DNA of 64,000 nt from Rhizomys pruinosus. Lineage: Eukaryota > Chordata > Mammalia > Rodentia > Spalacidae. The stretch is taken from contig VZQC01012293.1 in NCBI GenBank assembly GCA_009823505.1, positions 1,560,762-1,624,761 on the forward strand, in the 5' to 3' direction. The notes under the pieces are model-generated. The model ran no database searches. It saw nothing but the letters and a program-made list of their open reading frames with translations, and was not told the DNA's origin. The translations under genes were made by a program, and so were the position numbers. This document shows positions 33,333 through 45,880 of this stretch, in pieces. Every line of letters starts with the position of its first letter. The stretch's first letter is position 1.

Positions 33333-36300
33333 AATATAAGTTCCAATTCCAATGATCTTGGAGAACTAATGGAATTCCATCCTGTTTAATTACAGACAGA
33401 CTTTATCTCTCTTTTCCCATTGGTTTCTGTGGATCTGGAGTTACTTTTCATGTTTTATTATATCTCCTCTGGGGTAAGCCAAACAACTTTCATTTTATGT
33501 GGTTTTGATTTTAAAGTTTTAGTTAATTGCTCAATATTTTATTATAAGGAGTTTTTTGATAATTCATTTCCTTTTTGTAACCACAAGAACTAGAGATACA
33601 AACCAATTTACAGCTAAACTGATTATGTAATGTTAATTTTAAATAACAAGCCTGTGATAGGGGGATTTTGCAAAACTAAAATTACCATTACAAGTTACAT
33701 TACCATTACAATTTCAAGTTAATATTTGAGATTTCAGTGCCTTAGTGAGCATAAGAAGAAAAAGTACAAGTTAGGCTCATTGTACTATTTCATGAGCAAT
33801 CGATTATGAGATAGTAGAAAATGTAACCATTTTAAATAAGAAATTTGATTTTTGAAATTTTTTTCATAAATGGTCTCCTCGTGTGGTATACGAGAATAAA
33901 GATTTTCATGCTGAACCTTTTATATAGTGTTATTGCTAATATGTAGTAATACTAAGTCTTTCTAAATTTTGGATACTTTAAAATATAAAAAAATGCTTGA
34001 ATACTTTTCCTCATGAACACATTTTAATTAATTTTCCTGTGTTTTCCCACTCCCCTCCCCATTTCGAAGCTAGCAACAAATGTGAAATCAAGTGCAAGAA
34101 AAGGTTTAAGACCCTTTCCAACCCTGGGCTGCTTGTACTGTGTGCTGAAATCCTTCCTTGCAGAAGGTTGGGAACATTCATTCAGCACTAAGCTTTGATT
34201 GCTTCCTGTTACTTGTACCATGTATGAAGTTGTGGTCTAATTTGTCCTTTTAACATTTATTTCCTTTGTACTCTGCATCTTTGAAGCTTGGAACTAGAAT
34301 TTCCTAATCTTCAGCTGTAGTACTTATCATCTCCCTCCACAGTCCAAATTGAGTTAATTAGAATCTATCATTTGTTCCCAGTTTGTGTTGTAGAAGGAAA
34401 ATTGAAGAGAAGTACAGACGCAATTATGCCATTTCATTGTTTGGAGGAGACAGAAAGCCAGCGGGATTTTCCTTATTAGGTGAGCATCTACCTGACTGCA
34501 AATGTCTCAGCGATACAAGTAGCAGTGGAGGCCGTTGGGAATCCAACCCCCAGTCCTCTTTTCCTTGAATCCCTCATACAATCCAGTTAACTCGAAGGTG
34601 ATGGAGGAAAAGAAGCATTCTATATGTCAAAATGACAGAACCTGTTTCATGAGACACAGAATGAATGGGGGCATGGGTGTTATGGGTAAACTCACGTTTG
34701 TACTTTGAACTGAATTTCTCCTCTGCCACGTTTTATTAAAATCTCCCTTCAATCCATCCATGTAGATGAAGCATATGCCTCAGTAGTCTCTTTAGATCAC
34801 TACCACAGTGATTTGATGAATATTAGAATAAAAGAGGAAAATTATCATGGCTCTGACACATTCCAACCCTGGATGACCCAGGGCTATAGAACTTGGTAGC
34901 CCAGAAGCACACTTTGCTTTGGAGTCTTAATTTTCAAAGTCAACTTTTGCCACAAAGGAGGACATTCCATTATTCAAAATTGATGTGATTTGGGCCAGCT
35001 CTGATTTCATGCTGCAAATATATTGTTTATGAGGCCCGATAAAGATTTTTACCACATAATGTTGTCTAGTGAACTATGTATCTCAGTATCCCAATTTAAT
35101 GGTTGAAAATCAGTGACTATTAGGTATATAATCAGCATCAATGAATCATCATGTCTAGCAAATAGCAGCTTTTCTTTTTTACTCACTGATTCCACCCATA
35201 GTCATTTTATAAGAAGAAAGTTATTTAAAAACTCACTCCTTAAAAAAAATTCTGAGTGAAAAATCACTGGAAGTCATTAAAACATGAATAAATGCAAAAC
35301 AAATGCAAAACAGATTTCGAGGTACCAAGATCAGGTGGTGGAAACAAAACAAATGTCAGCTGCTTAAGAAACCCACATTGAATAAGAAATGACAAATACT
35401 CTTCCAAAAGGGATATTAAGGACTTATCCTAAAGATATTCTCCTTGGAGCCCTGGAGATTCATAGTAGCAACACCCAAGTTGGTTTCCCTTCTTTTAAAA
35501 TAAAATACATGGGAAACAACTGTTCATTATTAAGAAAAAAACATATTTTAATTGACTGTCATGGAAAATTACTTATTAAAAATTAGTAGCTGATTACTTC
35601 TCAAAAATAGATCATTTTAAAAAAATAATTCATTTTTCATAGCCTCACCTGGATAAGTTACAGAAAAGTACTAATTTGAGTCAATTATGTTGAAAGGATG
35701 CTACAGCATCACTATTTTTGTGGCTCTTTTTGTTATAAGACACAGTTCACTGAGGTCTTTGTTGGCTTTGTTCTTAGTATATAAATGTTACATGTACTTT
35801 TAGATGCAATGTGAAGGGCTATGGGATTCTCAGGCAAGTTGTTAGCTTTAATTCAATCTACAACAGCAAGTATGGTCACTCTGTATTCTCTCTGGATCTC
35901 AAGAAGACATTCAATATCAATTTCTTTGGTATAACTAAAGAAAATATCTGCTTTACAATCTCCTGATATTACCATGAGAACAGACAAAACATACGCAGAA
36001 GCTGGAGAAATAAGGAGACTTGGAAACTCTTAAGATTAAAACGCTCTGCCTGGATCATATGAGCAGAAAACAACATTCTAACAATTATTTGTCCTGTACA
36101 TTGTTGGAGGTATAGAGCTGGATATCTTATACACTCCAGTTGTTCTGGTTGAGAGTTCTTCCCCAAAGATAAATGCTGGTCATTGTTATAAATAGGTGTT
36201 GCTGAGCGCAGGGAGCTAGATCTGTTTGTCAGGAGTCCTTGTGTGATGAACCTCTTTCACAACTGTACACTGTGGCCCTTAACAATGTTCGAAAACTAGA

Positions 36301-36589
36301 AACTCAAGTTTTTAGTAGAAGTTTTGTCTAACGTCTTCTTGCTTCTACAAACAATTTAAATTATCTTTAGTAAGATCATTCTTCTTTAGTAGGAAGAAAC
36401 CTTTGGCCTGTGTGATCAGATTAGTTGTGGCTATGCAAAATCTAGTTGGGGAGTTGTAGTATATGGATGTGTTCAAAATTATATGTGACATTGGCCACAG
36501 ATTTTATAAACCTCAAACACTGGTAAATTTTAATTGATATTTTGACACAATATGATTTGGTAGTATTTAGATTCCTTCCCCCATCCACA
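33333..36589. other. Unassigned non-coding sequence
   Basis: No recognised repeat, exon or RNA gene over 3.2 kb. Open frames are all under 70 codons and motif-free. Confidence 0.45.
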
Positions 36590-36925
36590 GACTCCCACTA
36601 TCCCCCACCCAATTAGATATGGTCTATAGTTTCTGATTTGTGTCTCTCAGCATGAGTCTATCCACTAGAGCCTGGTCAACCTACCAAGTGTCCCATCCCT
36701 ATAAAACACTCTCCTTCTCCCAGCAACCATCAGTTGCTAAAAGTTCCTTAGGCTGGATTGGGATTTCTTACCCACTTCCCCATGTCTGTGCTGGGTTTGA
36801 GCTTGCCTGGGACTTGTGCAGGCTGTCATCACTGCTGTGAGTCATATGTGTGCCTAAAAAGCTGTCTGAAAAACTGTTTCATTGTGGTAATTTATCACCT
36901 CTGGCTCTTACAATCTTCCTGCCTC
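36590..36925 (+). mobile_element. Possible L1 3' UTR fragment (rodent Lx-like)
   Basis: Segments such as TGAGCTTGCCTGGGACTTGT (36798-36817) and TTATCACCTCTGGCTCTTAC (36891-36910) resemble text I associate with rodent L1 3' UTRs, and a related CCCTTACAATCTACC block occurs at 6242. The following (AAT)n could be the tail. Without alignment this stays tentative. Confidence 0.35.
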
Positions 36926-36927
36926 TT

Positions 36928-36928
36928 C

Positions 36929-36965
<37 letters not shown>

Positions 36966-36966
36966 T
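36928..36966. repeat. (AAT)n microsatellite
   Basis: About 12 uninterrupted AAT units. It could be a SINE or LINE tail or an independent microsatellite. Confidence 0.97.
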
Positions 36967-37302
36967 TGGTTCCTCAGAAATACTTTCAATTTTTCACAGA
37001 TTCACTAGCCAAATGTGACCTATGACTACATTAATAGACAGCATGCTTAGATTACAGATCTATTATGAATTTCCCAAATATTAGTTTATTAATCATCAGA
37101 TATGGATTGGCATATTTTAAAATGTATTGTACCTAAAAATGTAACAAATATTTGCACACATAAAAATGTTCCACACTTGTGTATATAAAACTGTGTGTAC
37201 AGTGTACATGAGTGTGTATAAAGATTCTATACATTTGAGCACTATTAATTTCTTCTATTTGCTAATTAATTTTTCTGCCATCTTTTTCATTATAAATATC
37301 AA

Positions 37303-37365
37303 AATGTGACCATTATAAATATCAAAGTTTTTTTTAAAAACTTTGATATTTATAATGGTCACATT
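37303..37365. repeat. Perfect 30-bp inverted repeat with 3-nt loop
   Basis: Left arm 37303-37332 and right arm 37336-37365 are exact reverse complements, with a TTT loop. The arm begins AATGTGACCATTATAAATAT. The 16-mer CATTATAAATATCAAA at 37311-37326 also occurs as a direct copy at 37288-37303. The hairpin is AT-rich and not the tail of any SINE here. It looks like a snap-back or template-switch product. It lacks a GC-rich stem and T-run layout, so it is not a terminator. Confidence 0.97.
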
Positions 37366-37457
37366 CACTACTGTTTAAAATACAAAGAACTGAAATATTC
37401 CCTCCCTAAAAAGAAACATATCTCTTATACACTTAATAATTTGCTTGAATGTTATAC

Positions 37458-37612
37458 TTTTTTTTTTTTTTGTATTTTTGAGACAGGGTCTCCCTGCAGC
37501 CCCAGCTGGCCTGGAACTCACTTTGTAGAGCAGGCTGTCTTTGAACTCACAGAGATCTGACAGCCTCTGCCTCCCGAGTGCTGGGATTAAAATCATGTGC
37601 CGCCATGCCCAG
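37458..37612 (-). mobile_element. B1 SINE, minus strand
   Basis: The T-run tail complement (37459-37471) is followed by GAGACAGGGTCTCCCTGCAG, CTGGCCTGGAACTCACTTTG, GCCTCTGCCTCCCGAGTGCT and GCCGCCATGCCCAGCC. Possible target duplication: TGAATGTTATAC on the left and TGAATAGTATAC on the right, with two mismatches. Confidence 0.95.
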
Positions 37613-37635
37613 CCTGAATAGTATACATTTTTAAA

Positions 37636-37838
37636 AAACTGTTATTTATTATTTTATTTTATGTGTATGAGTATAATGCCTGCATGTAAGTAGGTGCACT
37701 TGTGTTGTGCAATAGCTCCAGATGTCAGATCCCCTTAATAAGAGTTATAGATGGTTGTTAGCCTCTATGTAGGTACTGAGAATCAAAGCCAGGTCCTCTG
37801 CAGCCAGTGCTTTTAATCATTGAACCATCACTCCAGCC
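37636..37838 (-). mobile_element. B2 SINE, minus strand
   Basis: Inverted B2 with TTTTATGTGTATGAGTATAA, GCCTGCATGTAAGTAGGTGC, GGTACTGAGAATCAAAGCCA and the head complement TTGAACCATCACTCCAGCC. It has small internal deletions, including in the GGTCAGAAGAGGG region. Confidence 0.92.
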
Positions 37839-38785
37839 TGTACTTTATACATTTGACTTTTGATGAAGGGGGAAATCAGTTCATTTCATTGTTAATAAGA
37901 ATAAAGAATTTGTAGAGGATAATTTGAATTATAAAATACATGTATATGGATAGTTACCATTTGGAAAATGAAATTATGAATACAATTCTGAATATTCATA
38001 GTCCACTCACTTTCCCACCTCCTAGAAAAACAAAATTGTCAAAAAGTATGATAAACATAAAAAATATTTACTACAACTTATAATATACTATTTTTCTCTC
38101 TTTATAACCTTACCATATGTTCTAAAAATAGTTTCCCTTGTGAGATAAATCTTATCTATTTTTATGTTGCTGCTGGAAAAAATAATTGGAGATTTCTTCT
38201 GTTATATCAATTTATACTGTTTTGGTCACCACCAAGTAGTAAGCAAATCTGAATATAAAAACATTTCCCTCTCTAAGTAAATGAGCAATTCACTTTAAAC
38301 TTTACATTAATTCAATATGAAAAACATTTCAGAAATTGAGTATTTTCATTATTTTGAAATTAATCAAATTAAATTGCCTGTGCCTTACATTTTTCAAAAA
38401 AGTCTCCCAGTCACTTCTTTATGTTTGGCACTTTGATCCAGGAACATTGATCAAATTTTATTTTTAATCATATATAATTTTAAAGTATATATTGAAAATA
38501 TGCAGACTACCTGCTTTCAGTATCTGCATGTTTGATATGAATTTCTCCACCCCAAAACACCATTGAAGAGGAAGCTTACTGGGGAAAATTTGTCATTATA
38601 ATAGGAAGTTTTCCTTTATTGAATCAGTGGTTTGCAAAGTCTATTGTGTCTCATGGACTACTTTGTGTCTGTGTTTGGTATGAAATCCAATGACATCATA
38701 TGGAAATGACATAAACCAGATTCACAATGTCTTCTTCTTTCCATTAAAAATTACACAGAGCCCTCATGCAATTTCTTTCAGGAAA
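37839..38785. other. Unassigned non-coding sequence
   Basis: No recognised repeat or gene in this 0.95-kb stretch that leads into the tandem duplication. Confidence 0.45.
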
Positions 38786-39879
38786 ACCAGATGCCTTGTT
38801 GTGCTCTATAGGTGAGGTCATCTGAATGGGGAGATACTGTGATATTAAGTCCAGCATCCTAAGCCTGACATGACAAACATCCTGACCTGTCTGAAGAGGC
38901 AACAAATCTCACCCACAGTAGATTTTTCTATGTAGAAAATAATGTTCCAATAAGTAAAGCATGCAGGATCATATTTTGAAATAAAATAACTCTTACAGGA
39001 AAAATCCTGTGTCCAGGAGTCTGTTAATATACCTGATAATTTTGTACAATGTTTTATTTTATTGTGTATAATGTTACTTGTAAAAGTATTACATAAAGCA
39101 TGGAATGGCATTGTTTTCCATATTTTTATTTAATGGCAACAGTTACAATGGGATCTATGCTCTACAAAATAAAAAGGTAGCTCCATTTTAATTTCTGTGA
39201 CTAGTTTATGAGCTGAGTAAATCTTTTTTATTTTAATATACCTACTGGAATTTTTTTTCCATGGCTGCATGAAGCCACACTTAACCACATAGATGTGAAT
39301 ATATATTTATCTGACTCACACAGAACATGTCAATTCATGTTTAATATTAAACATACACAGTTTAAAGTACAATAATTCTTTCCACTTTTATTTTTAAAAT
39401 AGATTCAACCTTGGTCTTCTCTGATCATAAAGCTAATGAATGTCCCTTTGTGTGCTAGGGAAGACCTTCATATTTCCACAAGAGGCAGGAGCAGAAGTCA
39501 GCTTTGCCCTCCCACATTTGTGTACTACTTCAGACTTTTGATCTTCAGATTGTACTATTGTCAAGGAAAAAACTAGAGATTGAAGAATATACTTGAATTT
39601 TCTGCACAGTTCTTCTTCTCTAGAGTACCCTGCATTTTTACCTATGGACTTAACTGTGCCTCACCTCTTCTAGGCTAAAATAGACTGAGAGCATTGGGAG
39701 CTGGGTTCCGAAGAGTACTCATCACCAACTCCATTCTTGACTTGTTACAGAAATGGTATCAGTTCCCATAAAAGAACTGCTCTTATATTTTCATTGGAAA
39801 ATTAAGACACCTTCCTCATGCTGGGTGCCTGGTTCCCCACATCATTTAAAAAGTCGTAGATGGGGGACTGGGGGATGAG

Positions 39880-40145
39880 GTGAGCTGGAGAGATGGTTCA
39901 GAGGCTAAGAACACTGACTGCTCTTGTGGAAAACCCAGATTCGATTCCAAGCATCCACATGTCAGCTAACAACCGTTCATAACTCCAGTTCCAGGATATC
40001 TGATACGTTCTTCTGACCTCCACATGCATTGCAAGACACAGGTGCACTTACATAAATGCAGGCTCATACACATAAAATAAATTCACATACAATATTCATA
40101 CACATACAGTAAATATACTCATATACATAAAATAAAAATTTTAAA
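39880..40145 (+). mobile_element. B2 SINE in duplication copy 1
   Basis: Starts GAGCTGGAGAGATGGTTCAG, has B box GATTCGATTCC, and ends in a tail where CATACACATAAAATAAA-type sequence is repeated several times with local variation (40060-40138). The expanded tail is shared with the second duplication copy, so it predates the duplication. Confidence 0.94.
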
Positions 40146-40557
40146 TTTAGATACCTAAAAGATATATCATTTCTACAAAAGAAAAACTTGTCATCTTCCT
40201 CTGAAAGGCTGTATTTTATACATGATCACAGTAGGGCACTTTGGCAGGAGTGTGTGAGGTTCCAAAGTCTCTGGCGCTGGGACCGTTTTATTGCCCTAGG
40301 CAAGTTCAAATATTCAGNAAATTCACATACAATATTCATACACATACAGTAAATATACTCATATACATAAAATAAAAATTTTAAATTTAGATACCTAAAA
40401 GATATATCATTTCTACAAAAGAAAAACTTGTCATCTTCCTCTGAAAGGCTGTATTTTATACATGATCACAGTAGGGCACTTTGGCAGGAGTGTGTGAGGT
40501 TCCAAAGTCTCTGGCGCTGGGACCGTTTTATTGCCCTAGGCAAGTTCAAATATTCAG
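40079..40557. repeat. Assembly gap (single n) with 239-bp repeated flanks
   Basis: The base at 40318 is n. The 239 bp before it (40079-40317) are repeated exactly after it (40319-40557). The duplication copy at 42881-43119 has this block once. This is the signature of two contig ends that overlap but were placed side by side, not a biological repeat. Confidence 0.9.
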
Positions 40558-40735
40558 AGTTCAGAGAATGCTCTTTTACAGCCAGAAGTTGTTGAAAGAA
40601 GACAAGCTGTCAAGGGTGATTTTTCTTAGCAGATCTGATTTCACTGGACAGCAGGTGACCTCTCCCCAATGTCTCTAGGAAGCTTTGTATTAAATTCAGT
40701 GAAACTGTCATGTGGGGGCTTGTCCTGCCAGGCAT

Positions 40736-40781
40736 AATCCAGGTAAAGCACATTTTGTAATCCAGGTAAAGCACATTTTGT
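40736..40781. repeat. Two-copy 23-bp tandem repeat
   Basis: A 23-bp unit beginning AATCCAGGTAAAGCACATTT occurs at 40736-40758 and 40759-40781. It is also present, unchanged, in the second duplication copy at 43298-43343, so it predates the larger duplication. Confidence 0.95.
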
Positions 40782-41587
40782 GCGTCAGCCAAGTATGACT
40801 TTGTGTACTCCTTTGCTCTGTAAATTGATAGGTTCAGCCAGAGAGATTATGTAGATACTGGAGGGAATGAAATTCAGGGCAGAGGGTGTAGCTGTGTAAC
40901 TCTATCTGGGACCAAAGCAAGAGACAGGATATATCTGGTACCCCATGCACTGAAGAGTGGCAAAATGGAAGCACACACAGTTACTTTGTATGGTGTTATC
41001 CTTCACCAGAATTTGATCTACGGTTGTGTTAAATATCTTAAGAGTTCCAATGATAGTGCCAGAGAAATTCTAAATTGTTCCATATCTTGCTGTTTACAGC
41101 TCTCTTGAAACACATTTTAGGGTTATGAATCACAGCAATTAACCACTTAGTGTGTTCTGCCTTCATAAGGAACATCAGTAAAATTAGTTATGAACCCACT
41201 ACACAAAAGAACAGTTTGTTACATCTCCCAGTAGGAAAATGACGTGTGACTCACACACTCACTAATTCTTTATTGTCAAATATACCTGCCATGCTAGTTT
41301 CTGACGAGAGAGTGCTGGCCTAACAGAAGTCTCTAATAGTTCAATCTACAGATGCAACAGATTTACAGACACCAAAATGTGGTGAATTCCCAAGGACAGA
41401 CACCATTCAATTCTGTAAGCACAGGGAAGGAATAGGCTGACTCCAGATTCAAGGTTTTTGGGAACATTTCCTTGCGTAAAGTCATTTCAAGACTGGAATC
41501 TGAAGTAGTAATTAAGTAAAAAGAAAGGAAAAATGGGGGAAAGGCAATGAAGAAAAGTAGAAGAAAGAAATGGGAAACATTTTGGAG

Positions 41588-44149
41588 ACCAGATGCCTTG
41601 TTGTGCTCTATAGGTGAGGTCATCTGAATGGGGAGATACTGTGATATTAAGTCCAGCATCCTAAGCCTGACAAGACAAACATCCTGACCTGTCTGAAGAG
41701 GCAACAAATCTCACCCACAGTAGATTTTTCTATGTAGAAAATAATGTTCCAATAAGTAAAGCATGCAGGATCATATTTTGAAATAAAATAACTCTTACAG
41801 GAAAAATCCTGTGTCCAGGAGTCTGTTAATATACCTGATAATTTTGTACAATGTTTTATTTTATTGTGTATAATGTTACTTGTAAAAGTATTACATAAAG
41901 CATGGAATGGCATTGTTTTCCATATTTTTATTTAATGGCAACAGTTACAATGGGATCTATGCTCTACAAAATAAAAAGGTAGCTCCATTTTAATTTCTGT
42001 GACTAGTTTATGAGCTGAGTAAATCTTTTTTATTTTAATATACCTACTGGAATTTTTTTTCCATGGCTGCATGAAGCCACACTTAACCACATAGATGTGA
42101 ATATATATTTATCTGACTCACACAGAACATGTCAATTCATGTTTAATATTAAACATACACAGTTTAAAGTACAATAATTCTTTCCACTTTTATTTTTAAA
42201 ATAGATTCAACCTTGGTCTTCTCTGATCATAAAGCTAATGAATGTCCCTTTGTGTGCTAGGGAAGACCTTCATATTTCCACAAGAGGCAGGAGCAGAAGT
42301 CAGCTTTGCCCTCCCACATTTGTGTACTACTTCAGACTTTTGATCTTCAGATTGTACTATTGTCAAGGAAAAAGCTAGAGATTGAAGAATATACTTGAAT
42401 TTTCTGCACAGTTCTTCTTCTCTAGAGTACCCTGCATTTTTACCTATGGACTTAACCGTGCCTCACCTCTTCTAGGCTAAAATAGACTGAGAGCATTGGG
42501 AGCTGGGTTCCGAAGAGTACTCATCACCAACTCCATTCTTGACTTGTTACAGAAATGGTATCAGTTCCCATAAAAGAACTGCTCTTATATTTTCATTGGA
42601 AAATTAAGACACCTTCCTCATGCTGGGTGCCTGGTTCCCCACATCATTTAAAAAGTCGTAGATGGGGGACTGGGGGATGAGGTGAGCTGGAGAGATGGTT
42701 CAGAGGCTAAGAACACTGACTGCTCTTGTGGAAAATCCAGATTCGATTCCAAGCATCCACATGTCAGCTAACAACCGTTCATAACTCCAGTTCCAGGATA
42801 TCTGATACGTTCTTCTGACCTCCACATGCATTGCAAGACACAGGTGCACTTACATAAATGCAGGCTCATACACATAAAATAAATTCACATACAATATTCA
42901 TACACATACAGTAAATATACTCATATACATAAAATAAAAATTTTAAATTTAGATACCTAAAAGATATATCATTTCTACAAAAGAAAAACTTGTCATCTTC
43001 CTCAGAAAGGCTGTATTTTATACATGATCACAGTAGGGCACTTTGGCAGGAGTGTGTGAGGTTCCAAAGTCTCTGGCGCTGGGACCGTTTTATTGCCCTA
43101 GGCAAGTTCAAATATTCAGAGTTCAGAGAATGCTCTTTTACAGCCAGAAGTTGTTGAAAGAAGACAAGCTGTCAAGGGTGATTTTTCTTAGCAGATCTGA
43201 TTTCACTGGACAGCAGGTGACCTCTCCCCAATGTCTCTAGGAAGCTTTGTATTAAATTCAGTGAAACTGTCACCTGGGGGCTTGTCCTGCCAGGCATAAT
43301 CCAGGTAAAGCACATTTTGTAATCCAGGTAAAGCACATTTTGTGCGTCAGCCAAGTATGACTTTGTGTACTCCTTTGCTCTGTAAATTGATAGGTTCAGC
43401 CAGAGAGATTATGTAGATACTGGAGGGAATGAAATTCAGGGCAGAGGGTGTAGCTGTGTAACTCTATCTGGGACCAAAGCAAGAGACAGGATATATCTGG
43501 TACCCCATGCACTGAAGAGTGGCAAAATGGAAGCACACACAGTTACTTTGTATGGTGTTATCCTTCACCAGAATTTGATCTACGGTTGTGTTAAATATCT
43601 TAAGAGTTCCAATGATAGTGCCAGAGAAATTCTAAATTGTTCCATATCTTGCTGTTTACAGCTCTCTTGAAACACATTTTAGGGTTATGAATCACAGCAA
43701 TTAACCACTTAGTGTGTTCTGCCTTCATAAGGAACATCAGTAAAATTAGTTATGAACCCACTACACAAAAGAACAGTTTGTTACATCTCCCAGTAGGAAA
43801 ATGACGTGTGACTCACACACTCACTAATTCTTTATTGTCAAATATACCTGCCATGCTAGTTTCTGACGAGAGAGTGCTGGCCGAACAGAAGTCTCTAATA
43901 GTTCAATCTACAGATGCAACAGATTTACAGACACCAAAATGTGGTGAATTCCCAAGGACAGACACCATTCAATTCTGTAAGCACAGGGAAGGAATAGGCT
44001 GACTCCAGATTCAAGGTTTTTGGGAACATTTCCTTGCGTAAAGTCATTTCAAGACTGGAATCTGAAGTAGTAATTAAGTAAAAAGAAAGGAAAAATGGGG
44101 GAAAGGCAATGAAGAAAAGTAGAAGAAAGAAATGGGAAACATTTTGGAG
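41588..44149 (+). repeat. Tandem segmental duplication, copy 2
   Basis: A complete 2562-bp second copy without a gap. The junction at 41580-41592 reads TTTTGGAGACCAG, joining the end of one unit (TTTTGGAGA) to the start of the next (ACCAGATGCC) with one base of overlap. There is no SINE or LINE at the junction, so homologous recombination between repeats is not the obvious origin; microhomology-based duplication is more likely if it is real. Confidence 0.97.
42682..42947 (+). mobile_element. B2 SINE in duplication copy 2
   Basis: The counterpart of the B2 at 39880, offset by 2802 bp. One visible difference is GGAAAATCCAG here against GGAAAACCCAG in copy 1. Confidence 0.94.
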
Positions 44150-44184
44150 AATGATGGCTACTCCTGTAATGCCAGTACACTGAA

Positions 44185-44265
44185 GGAAGAAAGGGGGAGG
44201 GGGGAAAGGAGGAGGGCAGGGAGAAGGGAGTCTGGGAGGAGGGAGGATGAAAATGGAAGAAAATG
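44185..44265. repeat. GA-rich low-complexity tract
   Basis: Purine-rich plus strand (AAAGGGGGAGGGGGGAAAGG and neighbours), lying just outside the end of the second duplication copy, about 35 bp from its boundary. Confidence 0.9.
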
Positions 44266-45114
44266 AGAATGTAAAGCTTTACAGGTAAGGAAAGCATCAT
44301 GCTTTAATTAGCCTCTGTAAGACAGAGTTCTGTTTGAGGAAGTAAAATAAGATGAAGTCCAGTGTTTATGGGCAAAGAAGTAGAGAATTGAGCCTGAGGT
44401 AAGCCAGGCCTACACTAAGAAGAAAATTTAACGCAGCATGCTAAGGAGCTTGAATTCATCACCCGAAGAAAAGTGGAACCCATTAGACAATGTTAACACT
44501 GAGGATCTGATTAGTTTCTTATTTGTCCTATTTTGTGAAAATGGACAATAGCAGGAAGTCTGGTGGGATGCTTATGGATCTATTACCCCAATAAATAATT
44601 GCATAGCCAAGTGTCATAAACATTGAGAATGTTCAATGAATATCTGGTAAAGTGTCATTTTAGATCATGTCCTCATCTATAGTGTGAATATACAGAAAGC
44701 AATGCTAGCCTAGAGCATGTCAAGCTCTTTAGCTTTCTCTTACTGTTAAGTTTTCCTTGGGAAACTCATTCAATGATATCCCATTACTATGCATTCAGAT
44801 GGGGTGGAGAAGGGAGGGTTTAGAACAAACTTATTTTAACTATGGACTTCGGCACTGAACTAACTTGACTCCAGTGATAATGTATTGACAGACCATTTGA
44901 ACATGGCATTACTCAATGCTGTGCCGGAGCAAACTTTTCAACCCTGAGCTATCAGACACTATGAGGCTATGCAATTGGCTGCTCACCTCCTGCTCTCACT
45001 AATTGCAAAGTCACAATCATGGTGCCCCATCACAGGGGAATTTACTTTCAGACTGACATGCACAATACCAACAGGGGAAAATCAAGCTGTTATCTGATTC
45101 TTGACTTTTAAAAA
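44266..45114. other. Unassigned non-coding sequence
   Basis: No recognised repeat or gene. Confidence 0.45.
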
Positions 45115-45348
45115 TATTTTTGAGTTTAGTGCATTTCATTCATAATTTCTCAGTCCAATTTACTCATTTCCCTTTGCATGTCTCCCACCCCATGCAAATT
45201 CATGTATTCTGCCATACATGCCATGTATCATTTTTAAAGATTTTCAGAGCAGAGGATTATTGTTTTGGGGAGAACTTTAATGTTTCAGTTGGTTCTTTGT
45301 CCCAGTTCTTTTGTTATTGTTCCCTCCAATTTGTATTGTTTCATCATA

Positions 45349-45383
<35 letters not shown>

Positions 45384-45880
45384 CACATCTACACTAAAAT
45401 TATATCATCTGCAAATAAACTATATGTTATTTACAAATCATATTTCAGGATTCACGTTTTTCCCTTTTAAACTTATACTACTCTAAAATATGCCTACACA
45501 CCCTCCACCCATATAGCAAGATTACAAAGTCTGAAAATAAATGGTACATTAATTCTAGAGCCTGTTAAGGGACTGACAGTACAGAGCACAGTTGCATTCA
45601 GAAAAAGAGGAATATAATATTAACATGGCTCAGTGTGCCTTATGACTAGGTACTTGGTGTTAGCATCTACAAATGAGGGATACCATTTGTCATTTGTTTT
45701 TCTGGGACTGTGTTACTTCACTTAGCATAATATCTTCTAGTTCCATCCATTTACCTGCAAAGTTCATGATGCCATCTTTCCTTACTGCTGCATAGAACTC
45801 CATTGTGTAGATGTACCACATTTTCTTTATCCACTTGTTGGTAGAGGGGCACTTGGGTTGGTTCCAGCTCTTCACTATTT
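45115..45880 (-). mobile_element. L1 fragment: 3' UTR and ORF2 C-terminus, minus strand
   Basis: At 45230-45260 the complement of the L1 3' UTR segment seen at 930-970 appears (GAGCAGAGGATTATTGTTTT). From 45650 the reverse complement encodes the end of ORF2 (frame 45690-45875, with [14 protein letters not shown]). An (AT)n tract of about 30 bp interrupts it at 45350-45380. The element stops abruptly at a T-rich stretch near 45880. Confidence 0.88.

Larger units (their letters stand above)
38786..41587 (+). repeat. Tandem segmental duplication, copy 1 (contains gap)
   Basis: Matches copy 2 (41588-44149) in direct orientation. The offset is 2802 bp before the one-N gap at 40318 and 2562 bp after it; the 240-bp difference equals the repeated block created at the gap. 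By eye I see about eight substitutions, for example at 38871 (t/a), 39572 (a/g) and 39655 (t/c). The unit carries a B2 and otherwise unassigned unique sequence. No coding region was recognised in it. Confidence 0.97.

Noticed and set aside
37303..37365. Hairpin as a transcription terminator or microRNA precursor
   Set aside because: The arms are AT-rich with a 3-nt loop, which is too tight for a typical microRNA, and bacterial terminators do not apply here.
38845..39111. 88-codon frame repeated at 41647-41913
   Set aside because: It recurs because of the 2.56-kb tandem duplication. The frame has no motif, and conservation between two near-identical copies says nothing about coding.
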